A stretch of 25,553 nt of DNA from contig CALNBE010000232.1 of assembly GCA_937874455.1 (NCBI GenBank), forward strand, positions 1 through 25,553, written 5' to 3'. Numbering within the stretch: the first letter of the stretch is position 1; each line of letters starts with the position of its first letter. This document shows, piece by piece, positions 8,401 through 15,641 of this stretch. The stretch comes from an uncultured Opitutia bacterium. GTDB taxonomy: Bacteria; Verrucomicrobiota; Verrucomicrobiia; Opitutales; UBA953. The notes beneath the pieces were generated by a model. The model did not search any database. It saw only the letters and a list, made by a program, of their open reading frames with translations, and was not told where the DNA came from. Made by a program: the position numbers and the translations under genes.

Positions 8401-9129
8401 CTAGGGCACCGCTGGTGGCACCACGACATCAAGGAGCGTGAAGTCCAGGCCCAATGGGACGGCGAAGGTTTGGGCAATGACTTTCTGACTCTTGCCCAGC
8501 GAGTCGCCAGGAGCTTTGACCTCCACAAAGCGGAGCTGCCGTTCCCTCCACATCGTGATGTCCGGCCAGCCGCGGCGGTATTCGTAGGGGTTAGAGGCGA
8601 AAATGGTGGCAATGCGGTGAAGCAAATCAGAGCCGGCAACTTCAAACAGTTCCAATAGCATCCAGCGCTCCAGGCCGGGAAACACATCGAGAACTGACGA
8701 GGTGTCGGACGAATGCCCCCACGCCGTTTGCTCTATGTGTGGACCCCGAGACGCCATTTGGTCAAAGTTAGCCGCCACTTGACCGGCGGTTGCGCGGGCC
8801 AGATTCGTGAGCAACTCGGCAACGGTGTAGGATCGTCCGTAGGATGGTTCTGCGGCCAGCGTATAGAGCGCCTCGACGTAGCGCGTGCGCTCGTCGTATC
8901 CAAGGTTCTGGAACGACATGGCTTTGATGAGGGTCAGCAAAAGGCCGCCTTCGCCGCTGAACCCTCGCCATCCTTGCTGGGCGAAGTGGGACAGGGCCGC
9001 CTTTTCGACCGAAAGCGGCTGGCTCATTTGTGGGCACATCCACTGTTTCGGGCCGGGGCCGCATTTCAGGCGGACCTTCTCGTATCCAAACCCCGCCTTT
9101 TCGGCATTTCGCTGTCGGACCGTGATCAT
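8401..9129 (-). CDS. VRR-NUC domain nuclease
   Basis: The 242-residue protein ends in a VRR-NUC module, the PD-(D/E)xK nuclease fold found in FAN1 and phage nucleases. The catalytic pattern is G-W-P-D190 (GWPDITMW), F-V-E203-V-K205 (FVEVKAPGD) and Q215 (KSQK). The first part has a conserved-looking block VEKAALSHFAQQGWRGFSGE followed by GGLLLTLI (residues 41-68), similar to the region ahead of the nuclease in FAN1-like proteins. No helicase, HhH or SAP domain is seen, so it is a stand-alone nuclease. The start at 9129 has only a weak ribosome site; Met31 or Met35 could be alternatives. It is separated from the neighbouring genes by 200 bases or more on each side. Function in repair or phage defence is inferred. 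Confidence 0.82.
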   Translation of the reverse strand: MITVRQRNAEKAGFGYEKVRLKCGPGPKQWMCPQMSQPLSVEKAALSHFAQQGWRGFSGEGGLLLTLIKAMSFQNLGYDERTRYVEALYTLAAEPSYGRSYTVAELLTNLARATAGQVAANFDQMASRGPHIEQTAWGHSSDTSSVLDVFPGLERWMLLELFEVAGSDLLHRIATIFASNPYEYRRGWPDITMWRERQLRFVEVKAPGDSLGKSQKVIAQTFAVPLGLDFTLLDVVVPPAVP

Positions 9130-9639
9130 GTCTCATCTTAGCTCAGGGGTGACGATTGGAAATGCCTATCCCGACCAGCGCTGAAGGTGTGAGCGCCGCC
9201 GGGCGACGGTTAGCAGGGGGATTGATCATGAGATTGAAAGAAGTTTTGGCTCGTCGCTGCACTATTCGCCGTATGCCCACCCGTTATCGCCAAATATGAG
9301 GAGGTGAATAAGGCATCCGTCCAAGTCGGCACCGCGACGCCGCGGGGCAACTCGACGAGTCTCGAATGCAAGGCAGGCAGCCTGGCGATCGCCCAGCGCT
9401 ACGGGAGGGGCTCGATGGCCGTTTCGATGACCAGCTAACACGCCTGAATCCAGTCCACCCGACCGCTAGGGGTCTTCTTCTAAAGCTTTTTGACCAAGAG
9501 CGTCGAGGCCGGACGCACGCTGATCTGCCGCACGAGGCTGGTTTCGGTGGATGGAAGTTGGCCGAAGGGCGCGTCCTGCGTTGGCCCTGGCTCCGCCGAT
9601 GGGCTATAACCCTTGCTTGCCCTCAACGGAGTATTTGCC
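9130..9639. other. about 510 bases without a convincing gene
   Basis: The stretch between the VRR-NUC start and the H-NS-family gene holds only short frames. A 23-codon frame starts at 9228, and a 44-codon GTG frame at 9304-9438 begins inside its own GAGGAGGTGA sequence, so its ribosome site is badly placed. The divergent promoters of both flanking genes should lie here, but no convincing -35/-10 pair was found. Confidence 0.4.
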
Positions 9640-10143
9640 TTGGCCTTGACCACTCTTCAGTCGATCAACGCAGAAATCAAGCACCTCGAAGCCCAAAAGC
9701 GGCTGGTTGAGAAGCGCGATGGTGAGGTGCCCAAGGCGATTGCGGTGCTTCAGAAGTATGCGAAGGTTCTCAGCCCCGCCCAGCGTCGCCAGGTTGCCAA
9801 GCTCATTGGCGAGGCCATTGACGTCAAGCCGGCGCGTTCCCCGAAACCTTCTGTGGGGCCGCTGAAGGGCCGAAAGCTCGGCAAAGTCGCCCCCAAGTAT
9901 CGACTCCCGACGGGAGAGACCTGGGCAGGCCGAGGGCTGGCACCCAAGGCTTTCACGGCATGGGCCAAGTCGGCCGAAGGCAAGGCGTGGGCGCAGGCCA
10001 ACCCTGGGGCCAAGTTCCCGCCCGCCGCTGGCAAGGTGAAGAAGGCCGCGGCTAAGGGAGCTGCGAAGGTGGGCAAGGTCGCCAAGAAGGCAAAGCCGAT
10101 TCGGAAACCTGCCAAGAAGGCCAAGGCGAAGCCGGCAGCTTAA
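9640..10143 (+). CDS. H-NS histone-family protein with lysine/alanine-rich tail
   Basis: The product (167 residues from TTG 9640) looks like a nucleoid-associated, possibly xenogeneic-silencing protein. An N-terminal coiled-coil (about residues 5-50, TLQSINAEIKHLEAQKRL) would dimerise. The H-NS-type DNA-binding block follows: YRLPTGETWAGRGLAP and then an aromatic-rich AFTAWAKS. The last 40 or so residues are a Lys/Ala/Pro tail resembling histone H1, which is longer than in enteric H-NS. TTG 9640 is chosen because GGAG lies eight bases upstream; TTG 9646 or 9613 are possible. It sits next to low-GC island DNA of the kind such proteins silence. Confidence 0.82.
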   Translation: MALTTLQSINAEIKHLEAQKRLVEKRDGEVPKAIAVLQKYAKVLSPAQRRQVAKLIGEAIDVKPARSPKPSVGPLKGRKLGKVAPKYRLPTGETWAGRGLAPKAFTAWAKSAEGKAWAQANPGAKFPPAAGKVKKAAAKGAAKVGKVAKKAKPIRKPAKKAKAKPAA

Positions 10144-10182
10144 TCCCTGCACAAAGACCCTGCGAATGCCCGTGCCAAGGCG

Positions 10183-10440
10183 TTGGCCGCTGCACACGTG
10201 TTGCTCGAAATGGCCGACGGGACGCTCTTGCAAGGGGAGGCTGGAACGCGACTGCGCACCGAGTTTGGGCTTCACTGGTCCGCCTTGACGTGCGTCCAAT
10301 ACTTGTCAGGGAAGGACGCGGTCGCTGCATTGACCGCCCTTCCGAGCGATGGGAGCGAGCAGGGGCGGACGAAATCGGATCTCCTCCAAGCCGTGGTCAT
10401 GGCCCTGGCGGTTGTCCGCGAGGCGCGAGGGAGTGGTTGA
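10183..10440 (+). CDS. small hypothetical ORF, doubtful
   Basis: This 85-residue frame is in the same phase as the H-NS-family gene, separated from it only by the TAA at 10141-10143 and 13 open codons. Third codon positions are mostly G or C, as in real genes here, which is the main support. The start is uncertain: TTG 10183, GTG 10198 and ATG 10210 are possible and none has a good ribosome site. No domain is recognised. It may be a separate small gene, a remnant, or a former C-terminal extension of the upstream gene. Confidence 0.35.
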   Translation: MAAAHVLLEMADGTLLQGEAGTRLRTEFGLHWSALTCVQYLSGKDAVAALTALPSDGSEQGRTKSDLLQAVVMALAVVREARGSG

Positions 10441-10524
10441 GGGAAGGTGTCTGCCAGCAAGCTGTCCCTGCGCCTTCAAGAGGTGCGAGCCGGCTCAAAC
10501 GAGGGTTCGTAGAGCTTGATGAGG

Positions 10525-10878
10525 TCATACAGGAGCATGCGCAATCCCTGGCGGCAGTCTGGACCACCATCTTCCCACTGCCAGCCGCTTCTGAACCAAG
10601 GCCCGGAACGCTTCAGGGGAGGGAGCTGGTCCCGTTCGCTTGTGCCTGCACTGGTTGCATCGGGCATGCGCGGCCACCACATTCCCGGATACGTCTCGGC
10701 CCCCATCCTGCTGGGCGAGCAGGTGCTTGGCGGTGCATTGAAAGGCTCGGGCCTTGCTGGGCTTCAGCCCGAGCTCTGAAGGAGCTGCGAGCCACATCGG
10801 CAGGCCGCAGTAGTAGCAGCGGCCGAACTGGGCATGGAAGGCAGACGTGCGGAGGGATTTGCGGCGTTTGGTCGTCAT
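10525..10878 (-). CDS. HNH endonuclease-like zinc protein
   Basis: This 117-residue protein has an HNH layout with zinc ligands. A CxxC pair (C21-YYC24) is followed by C48-TAK-H52-L, then DGG at 58-60, N66 (GNVVAA), and C74-N-Q-C77. Typical relatives read C-T-x-E-H-L then DGG, N-I-V-A-A and C-x-x-C-N; here Lys replaces the Glu before His52. The rest is basic and helical. ATG at 10878 has GGAG eight bases upstream (minus strand). No partner gene is adjacent in the same orientation. HNH proteins of this size are often nicking or homing-type nucleases or relics of mobile elements; the exact role is unknown. Confidence 0.72.
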   Translation of the reverse strand: MTTKRRKSLRTSAFHAQFGRCYYCGLPMWLAAPSELGLKPSKARAFQCTAKHLLAQQDGGRDVSGNVVAAHARCNQCRHKRTGPAPSPEAFRALVQKRLAVGRWWSRLPPGIAHAPV

Positions 10879-10888
10879 GGATGGCTCC

Positions 10889-10907
10889 GGAATCGAAAAA
10901 AGATTCC
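10889..10907. other. hairpin in the leader of the HNH gene
   Basis: A perfect 6-bp inverted repeat, GGAATC and GATTCC, encloses the 7-base loop GAAAAAA. It lies 11 bases before the HNH start on the minus strand. It could shape the mRNA leader or be an operator. No T-run follows, so a terminator role is unlikely. Confidence 0.35.
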
Positions 10908-11148
10908 CGCGCCCCCATTGGGTGGACCTCGGGCACCCGGAGCCTATTGGCTATGCGGGCACAACACCGACGCTTCTGCGACCGGCGATTGCTTTTTAGC
11001 TCACTCGTGCCCTCGGTGCAAGCGCTTTGCGTTGGCCCCTGCAAATCTTGTTGCCCGATCCTCTTGCGGAAATGGATTTATCGAGTATTGGTGAAGCAAG
11101 CCCAATCCGGGCCACTTTCCCTTTCCCTAAATCCGAGGAGGATTTTTC

Positions 11149-11646
11149 ATGCGCAAGACCCTTTCTTTTTCTCTGGCCTTGATGGCCGCGTTTTCTGCCG
11201 CTTCGGCCTCCGCCGCCGACGTCACCGAAGACTTGATGATTTCTGCGACCGTGAACAACGAGTGCAGCCTGCTCGTGACCCAGCTGGGCGGCGGTGAATA
11301 CAACGGTTTGGCGTCCGGCACGCAGGGTTATTCCAACGGCGCGTTGCTGGTTCGCTGCAACCAAGGCACCGCCTTCAGCATCGTGCCCGGCGACGGGTTG
11401 AACTACGGCGCCGCGATTGCTCGTCCCAATCACCGCGCCGTGTCCGATGGGGCCGGAAACTTCGTCGCCTACGGCCTCTTCAAAGATCCCGGTGCCAGCC
11501 AAGTGTGGGGCAGTGGGGCCGATGCTTGGGAGGGCGTGGGAACCGGTGAGCAGCAGATGATCGGCATCGGTTATGCCTTCTACGATTTGAACAAGGTGCC
11601 CGGTGGAACCTTCTCCGACACCATCGCCGTAACCCTGACTTATTGA
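11149..11646 (+). CDS. spore coat U domain pilin of an archaic (Csu-like) chaperone-usher pilus
   Basis: The 165-residue precursor has a clear signal peptide (KTLSFSLALMAAFSAASASAA, cleavage near residue 24) and a SCPU beta-sandwich. The N-terminal strand DLMISATVNNECSLLV would be the donor strand inserted into the next subunit. C42 in this stretch and the Cys in LLVRCNQG probably form the conserved disulfide. The C-terminus ends in alternating hydrophobics (TIAVTLTY), as in SCPU pilins. A strong GAGGAGG site seven bases before the ATG and an intrinsic terminator just after the gene suggest high expression as the major pilin. The chaperone and usher follow on the same strand. Confidence 0.85.
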   Translation: MRKTLSFSLALMAAFSAASASAADVTEDLMISATVNNECSLLVTQLGGGEYNGLASGTQGYSNGALLVRCNQGTAFSIVPGDGLNYGAAIARPNHRAVSDGAGNFVAYGLFKDPGASQVWGSGADAWEGVGTGEQQMIGIGYAFYDLNKVPGGTFSDTIAVTLTY

Positions 11647-11668
11647 TCCTCAACCGTTTCCCTTAAAG

Positions 11669-11697
11669 CCCCCGGAAATCCTCGGGGGTTTTCTTTT
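11669..11697 (+). terminator. intrinsic terminator after the pilin gene
   Basis: CCCCCG (11669-11674), loop GAAATCCT and CGGGGG (11683-11688) form a 6-bp GC stem followed by TTTTCTTTT. Placed between pilin and chaperone, it would let the pilin be made in excess, with read-through or a second promoter supplying the chaperone and usher. Confidence 0.85.
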
Positions 11698-11706
11698 GGG
11701 GGTGGG

Positions 11707-11734
11707 TTGACAACTTTGAATGTTTTGGTTGGAT
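11707..11734 (+). promoter_or_regulatory. possible promoter for chaperone and usher
   Basis: A perfect TTGACA (-35) lies at 11707-11712. With a 16-base spacer the -10 would be TTGGAT (11729-11734), which matches TATAAT at only three positions. It is placed just after the pilin terminator and before the chaperone ribosome site (AAAGGAGGTGAT at 11736-11747 and GGAGGAG at 11754-11760). Confidence 0.3.
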
Positions 11735-11762
11735 CAAAGGAGGTGATCGGTTTGGAGGAGTG

Positions 11763-12404
11763 ATGTTGAAGCGTTTGTTGGCCGTTTCGTTGCCTGCGTG
11801 GGCGGGCAACGTGTCGCTATTTCCCACAAGCATCGTGGCCCCGGCTGGAGAAAAGGCAGGGGCGTTGACCTTGGAAAACCATGGGGAAACCCCCGAGCGC
11901 TTTCAGGTGACGGTGCTGGACTGGTCCCAAGATCCCAGCGGGCAGGACGTGACCGGCCCCGCCAAGGCGGTGATCGCGGCACCGTCCATTGTCGAAATCC
12001 CGCCTGGGTCCCGCCGGGCCGTGCGGTTGGTGCGCACCCAAGGCATCGGCACGCCGGGCTACTACCGCGTGCTGCTGCGCCAGTTGCCCCAGCCGTCCAC
12101 GGCGGGCCAGGTGCAGTTGTTGATCCACCAGAACCTGCCGGTGGGGTTTGAAGACGCCAAGGCCGGTCCTCCGGTGCTCACGGCCCGCTTCACCGCCGAC
12201 GGCCTTCTGCTGACCAACACCGGTTCGACCGCCGCGCGCCTGATCGCCGTCGGTCCTCAAGGCATGCCGGCATGCCGGCATGGCGCGAAGGGGCGTTGGG
12301 ATGGGTATTGCCGGGGCAGAGCAAGCACGTGGAGCTCAAGCCTGGTCTCAAGGCGTCCACGCTCTCAATCACGGTCAACGGGGCTCCCGTCGTCGTCCCC
12401 GTGA
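11763..12404 (+). CDS. periplasmic pilus chaperone (PapD-like), frameshifted near the 3' end
   Basis: The chaperone delivers pilin subunits to the usher. Residues from about 15 on (GNVSLFPTSIVAPAG, then ALTLENHGETPERFQV, SIVEIPPGSRRAVRLVR, GYYRVLLRQLP) are typical of the archaic chaperone immunoglobulin-like domains. As read, the frame ends at 12404 with an unrelated basic tail after residue 169. Two copies of GGCATGCC (12261-12276) are followed by GGCATGG; removing one 8-base copy gives QGMPAWREGALGWVLPGQ and a normal chaperone end stopping at 12409, ten bases before the usher. The signal peptide is also odd: MLKRLLAVSLPAWAG has a hydrophobic core of only about six residues. GTG 11760 is an alternative start. 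So the gene is off, phase-variable or decaying in this copy. Confidence 0.82.
   Translation: MLKRLLAVSLPAWAGNVSLFPTSIVAPAGEKAGALTLENHGETPERFQVTVLDWSQDPSGQDVTGPAKAVIAAPSIVEIPPGSRRAVRLVRTQGIGTPGYYRVLLRQLPQPSTAGQVQLLIHQNLPVGFEDAKAGPPVLTARFTADGLLLTNTGSTAARLIAVGPQGMPACRHGAKGRWDGYCRGRASTWSSSLVSRRPRSQSRSTGLPSSSP
12261..12283 (+). repeat. tandem 8-bp palindromic repeat (GGCATGCC)
   Basis: There are two full copies of GGCATGCC (12261-12268, 12269-12276) and a third partial GGCATGG (12277-12283). The unit is its own reverse complement. Eight is not a multiple of three, so gain or loss of a unit shifts the chaperone frame; the one-unit-shorter form restores the expected protein. Confidence 0.85.
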
Positions 12405-12418
12405 ACTGAGGGCGACAC

Positions 12419-14620
12419 GTGCGGCGGGGAAGCGTCCTGGGCCTCGCGCTGGCCCTGTCCATTGGCAGCGCGCACGCGGCCATCCCAGACGGGGTGGAGC
12501 CGGTGCTGGCCGCGCCGATCCAGGCCAACGGGCTGCCCGCGAAGGACCCCGTGTTGCTCTGGCAGCAAAGTGGGGCCTGGGTGGCCGAATCCACGACCTG
12601 GCAGCAGCTCGGCGTGACCCTTCGCCCGGGCGAGGAGGGCCAGGACCTGACCGACCAAGCCTTGGGCGTGACCGTGGCTTACACCCCCGAGAACGCCACC
12701 GTCCAGCTCACCATTCCGGCTGACCGCAAGCCGGCGCAGCAGCTCAGCCAGCACGGCACTCCGGTTTCTCAGGTGTCGCCCGCCATCGGGGGCGTCTTGG
12801 TCAACTACAACCTCGCCACCCAGATTGCAGGCGGCCAACAAGCCACGTCCTTGGCACTGGACGCGCGCACCGGAGGGCGTTGGGGCGCGGTCTCCACCAC
12901 CGGGCAGCTCAACCAATCCCCCAACGGGTTTGGCATGCGCCGCGGCATGACCGCTTGGCAGAAAGACGACCTGCCGCGCCAACGGACTTGGCAAGCCGGC
13001 GATGTCTACGCCACGCCCCGCATCGGCCCCGTGGCGCTGGGCGGCATTCGACTCGCGAAGGACCCGGCAGCACTGGATCCGCTCACGCCGACGTGGCCCG
13101 TCCCGACCTTGGGGGGCATCGCGTTGGATCCGGGGCAGGTCAAGGTCCTGTCCAACCAGGCCGAAATCACACGCCAAGACGTCAAGGCCGGCCCCTTCAC
13201 CGTGGACGGTCGAAACGTGGCCCTGGGGGCCAGCCAAACGGATGTAGTGGTGCGTGACGCCTACGGCCGGGAAACTGCCGTTTCCACTGCACGGCTCTAC
13301 GTGGCCCCAACCCTGCTGCGTCCCGGGCTCTCCGCGTGGGAAATCGCGGCGGGACAAGTCCGCGAAGACGAAAACCGCTACGGCACGGCCGGCGTCAGCG
13401 CGTCGTGGGCCAAGGGCGTCAACGACCGCTGGACCATCCGAGCCGGTGGTCAGGTGGACGAGAACGGCAAGGGCAACGTCACCGTGGGTTCCACCTGGGC
13501 CCCGGGCACTTGGGGCGTTTTCGATGGCGAGGTGGGCCGCTCAAGCCAAGGTGGAACGCGCTGGGCGGCCAGCTACGACTACCGCGGCCCCAAGCTGGGC
13601 GTTCGATTGGAACACGAAGAGAACGAAGGCTTCTGGCGCCTGCAGAGCACCTACGCCACACCCATTGCCTCGCGCACCCAAGCCTCCGTGTTCTACCGCC
13701 CGGATCGCCGCTTCACTGTGCGTGGCATCTACAGTGCCATCGACACGGGGCGCTCCAGCCTGGCCTTCGCTTCCTTGGGCGTGAGCGCGAACCTGGGCAC
13801 TGCAGGCCAGGTGTCCGCCAACGTGCTCCGAGACCTCCAAGGCGACGATCTTCAAGTGGCCGCCAGCTACACCTACCGCTTCGGCAGCAAGGCCAGCGTG
13901 GGCGTTCGGGCCCGCCAGGCCCCAGGCCAGGATGCCCTGACCACCCGAGCGACCTACCGCACCGAGGGCGGCCTTCGCTTGGCGGCAGAGCACACCGAGG
14001 GCGATCAGGGCAGCACCCGGGCCACGGCGGATGCCATGACGCGTTACGGCGACGCCCGGATCATGGTGGACCACTACGACGGGCAAACCCAGGTGGCGGC
14101 CAACTTCTCCGGCGCCGTGTTCCTGGACCACCGCGGCGTGGCCTTCGGGCGACCCGCCTACGCCAGCTTCGCCGTGGTGGATGTGCCGGGCCAGGCGGGC
14201 TTGCCGGTGCGGGTCAACGGAGCGCCGGTCGGCCAGACCAACAAGCAAGGCCGCGTGTTGGTGACCGACGTTCCCTCCCTGCTACCCACCACCGTCAGCC
14301 TCAAGGACAAGGAGCTGCCGGTGGGCGTGGAGATCGGGGAGACCGAAAAGCAATCCGTGGCGCCCCGCCAAGGCGGTGTGCGGGTGACCTTCCCCGTGCT
14401 GACGCAGAACGCCCGGGCCTTCACCCTGACAGGGGCCCGCATCGCGCCGGGCACCCTGGCATCTACGCTGAACGAACAAGCCATGGTGGGCTACGACGGA
14501 GCGCTCTACTTGGAGCACCCCGAGCCGGGGATGGCCGTCGAGGTGTCCGGCGTGTGCAAAGCCGTGTTGCCGTCGCCACTGCCGGGCATTGGGGTTGTGG
14601 CGGAGGTGAGGTGCGACTAA
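12419..14620 (+). CDS. outer-membrane usher of an archaic chaperone-usher pilus
   Basis: The 733-residue protein is the assembly platform and pore for pilin secretion. It starts at GTG 12419 with GAGGG six bases upstream. A signal peptide (MRRGSVLGLALALSIGSAHA) is followed by a periplasmic N-terminal domain and a long stretch of alternating hydrophobic and polar residues with many G, R and aromatic positions (about residues 150-560), typical of the usher beta-barrel, including GVFDGEVGRSSQGGTRWAA and SYTYRFGSKASVGVRAR. C-terminal domains follow (GRVLVTDVPSLLPTTVSL; a Cys pair near the end, SGVCKAVLP and VAEVRCD). Length fits archaic Csu-type ushers. It appears intact although its chaperone is frameshifted. 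No tip-adhesin gene follows. Confidence 0.88.
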   Translation: MRRGSVLGLALALSIGSAHAAIPDGVEPVLAAPIQANGLPAKDPVLLWQQSGAWVAESTTWQQLGVTLRPGEEGQDLTDQALGVTVAYTPENATVQLTIPADRKPAQQLSQHGTPVSQVSPAIGGVLVNYNLATQIAGGQQATSLALDARTGGRWGAVSTTGQLNQSPNGFGMRRGMTAWQKDDLPRQRTWQAGDVYATPRIGPVALGGIRLAKDPAALDPLTPTWPVPTLGGIALDPGQVKVLSNQAEITRQDVKAGPFTVDGRNVALGASQTDVVVRDAYGRETAVSTARLYVAPTLLRPGLSAWEIAAGQVREDENRYGTAGVSASWAKGVNDRWTIRAGGQVDENGKGNVTVGSTWAPGTWGVFDGEVGRSSQGGTRWAASYDYRGPKLGVRLEHEENEGFWRLQSTYATPIASRTQASVFYRPDRRFTVRGIYSAIDTGRSSLAFASLGVSANLGTAGQVSANVLRDLQGDDLQVAASYTYRFGSKASVGVRARQAPGQDALTTRATYRTEGGLRLAAEHTEGDQGSTRATADAMTRYGDARIMVDHYDGQTQVAANFSGAVFLDHRGVAFGRPAYASFAVVDVPGQAGLPVRVNGAPVGQTNKQGRVLVTDVPSLLPTTVSLKDKELPVGVEIGETEKQSVAPRQGGVRVTFPVLTQNARAFTLTGARIAPGTLASTLNEQAMVGYDGALYLEHPEPGMAVEVSGVCKAVLPSPLPGIGVVAEVRCD

Positions 14621-14785
14621 GCGTCCGGATCCCCTTCGCGGGTGGGCGGACCAGACGATCCCCGTCCTTACCAGCAATCACTTGGAAAACCTTCGACCTC
14701 TAGTCTGCGCCATTGCCTAAACGCCGAGGCACGACTACATTCCGTGGAAGGGGGGACGGCCAGACCAGTTGAGAAGGAGCGCCCA

Positions 14786-15238
14786 ATGCCCATCAGGGCT
14801 GTGGTGTATGTCAGCGAGGCGTCCGACGCGTTGCGCGGCGATCTGCTTGGCCTCCGGAGCGGCAAGCTCCAGGAGCTGGTCGACGACGCAACTCGTTTTA
14901 ACCGGGATGCCGGCGTGAGTGGGGTGCTCTTGTTCGACGGGACGCGCTTTCTCCAATACCTGGAAGGCCCCCCGGACGGGTTGGACGTGGCGTTCTCTAG
15001 GGTGCTCGGAGCCTCGAGCCATCACGATCTGATCGAGCTGCAAAGAGGGACGATCACGGATCGCCGCTTGCCTTACTGGCCCATGCGCTGGTTGCCAGTG
15101 GAAGTCAAGGAGCTGAGCGAGGTCGCGGTGGGCGATTGGGCCGGCTTCAAGGTGCGGGGCGACGGAGAAGCATTGAACGCAACCGCGATCGACCGTTTGA
15201 TGTTTCTGGTGAGCAGGCGCGCACTGGTGGGGAAGTGA
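14786..15238 (+). CDS. BLUF domain blue-light photoreceptor
   Basis: This 150-residue protein is a single BLUF domain that binds FAD and senses blue light through a Tyr-Gln hydrogen-bond switch. The key positions are present: Y8 (VVYVSEA), N39 (RFNRDAGVSG), Q57 (FLQYLEGPP), W98 and M100 (LPYWPMRW). The spacing N39-Q57-W98-M100 equals that of AppA, but Y8 to N39 is seven residues longer than in AppA, an insertion in the loop LRGDLLGLRSGKLQE. ATG 14786 is preceded by GAAGGAG six bases upstream. No output domain is fused, so it should act through a partner, possibly the kinase/regulator genes that converge on it. It lies 165 bases after the usher gene. Confidence 0.88.
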   Translation: MPIRAVVYVSEASDALRGDLLGLRSGKLQELVDDATRFNRDAGVSGVLLFDGTRFLQYLEGPPDGLDVAFSRVLGASSHHDLIELQRGTITDRRLPYWPMRWLPVEVKELSEVAVGDWAGFKVRGDGEALNATAIDRLMFLVSRRALVGK

Positions 15239-15277
15239 GTTGTTGGCGACCGCCAGGCCGCGCAAGGACTCCGACCT

Positions 15278-15640
15278 CTACGTGCAGCCCAAGTCTTCGT
15301 GGATCGCCGTAACAAGCTGTCGGAAGCGGTAAGGCTTCGGGAGAAATCGAACCTTCTCGGGCAGCGGGGGCAGCTGCGAGCGTTGAAGGCCAGACGCGAG
15401 CATGACGCGGGCCTGGGGTTGAGCAACCGCGGCTTCCGCCGCGACCTCCAGCCCGTCGGCGCTGTCCGGCATGTTGAAGTCGGTCACTACCACCGCGAAC
15501 TTGGCGCTGCCGCGCAGGAGGACGAGGGCCTCGTCCCCGTTGCTGGCGGGAGTGACTTGGAAGCCCTGAGAGGTCAGGGCCTCGACGACGACGCTGCGGA
15601 GATCGTCTTCGTCTTCAACAAACAACACGTGGATCGGCAT
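15278..15640 (-). CDS. single-domain response regulator (CheY-like)
   Basis: The 120-residue receiver domain has the acidic pocket (VEDED at 9-13), the phospho-acceptor D54 (VVTDFNMP), S83 near ASGL and K102 (FLPKPYR). No output domain is attached. It starts at ATG 15640, one base after the histidine-kinase stop, so it is translationally coupled and is the likely phosphorylation target of that kinase. A longer frame to 15739 exists upstream but overlaps the kinase gene, so the short start is preferred. It converges with the BLUF gene, with 39 bases between the stops. Confidence 0.88.
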   Translation of the reverse strand: MPIHVLFVEDEDDLRSVVVEALTSQGFQVTPASNGDEALVLLRGSAKFAVVVTDFNMPDSADGLEVAAEAAVAQPQARVMLASGLQRSQLPPLPEKVRFLPKPYRFRQLVTAIHEDLGCT

Positions 15641-15641
15641 C

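Noticed and set aside
9304..9438. 44-codon GTG frame with GAGGAGGTGA
   Set aside because: The start codon is inside the ribosome-site sequence itself, so spacing is wrong, and the peptide has no recognisable feature.
10290..11297. Plus-strand frame of 335 codons across the HNH gene and pilin start
   Set aside because: It overlaps the HNH protein on the other strand and the pilin signal peptide in another frame, has a biased composition and no domain.
13336..14703. Plus-strand frame of 455 codons inside the usher
   Set aside because: It is rich in Arg, Gly and Pro, a typical out-of-frame product of GC-rich DNA; the usher frame carries the signal peptide and barrel pattern.
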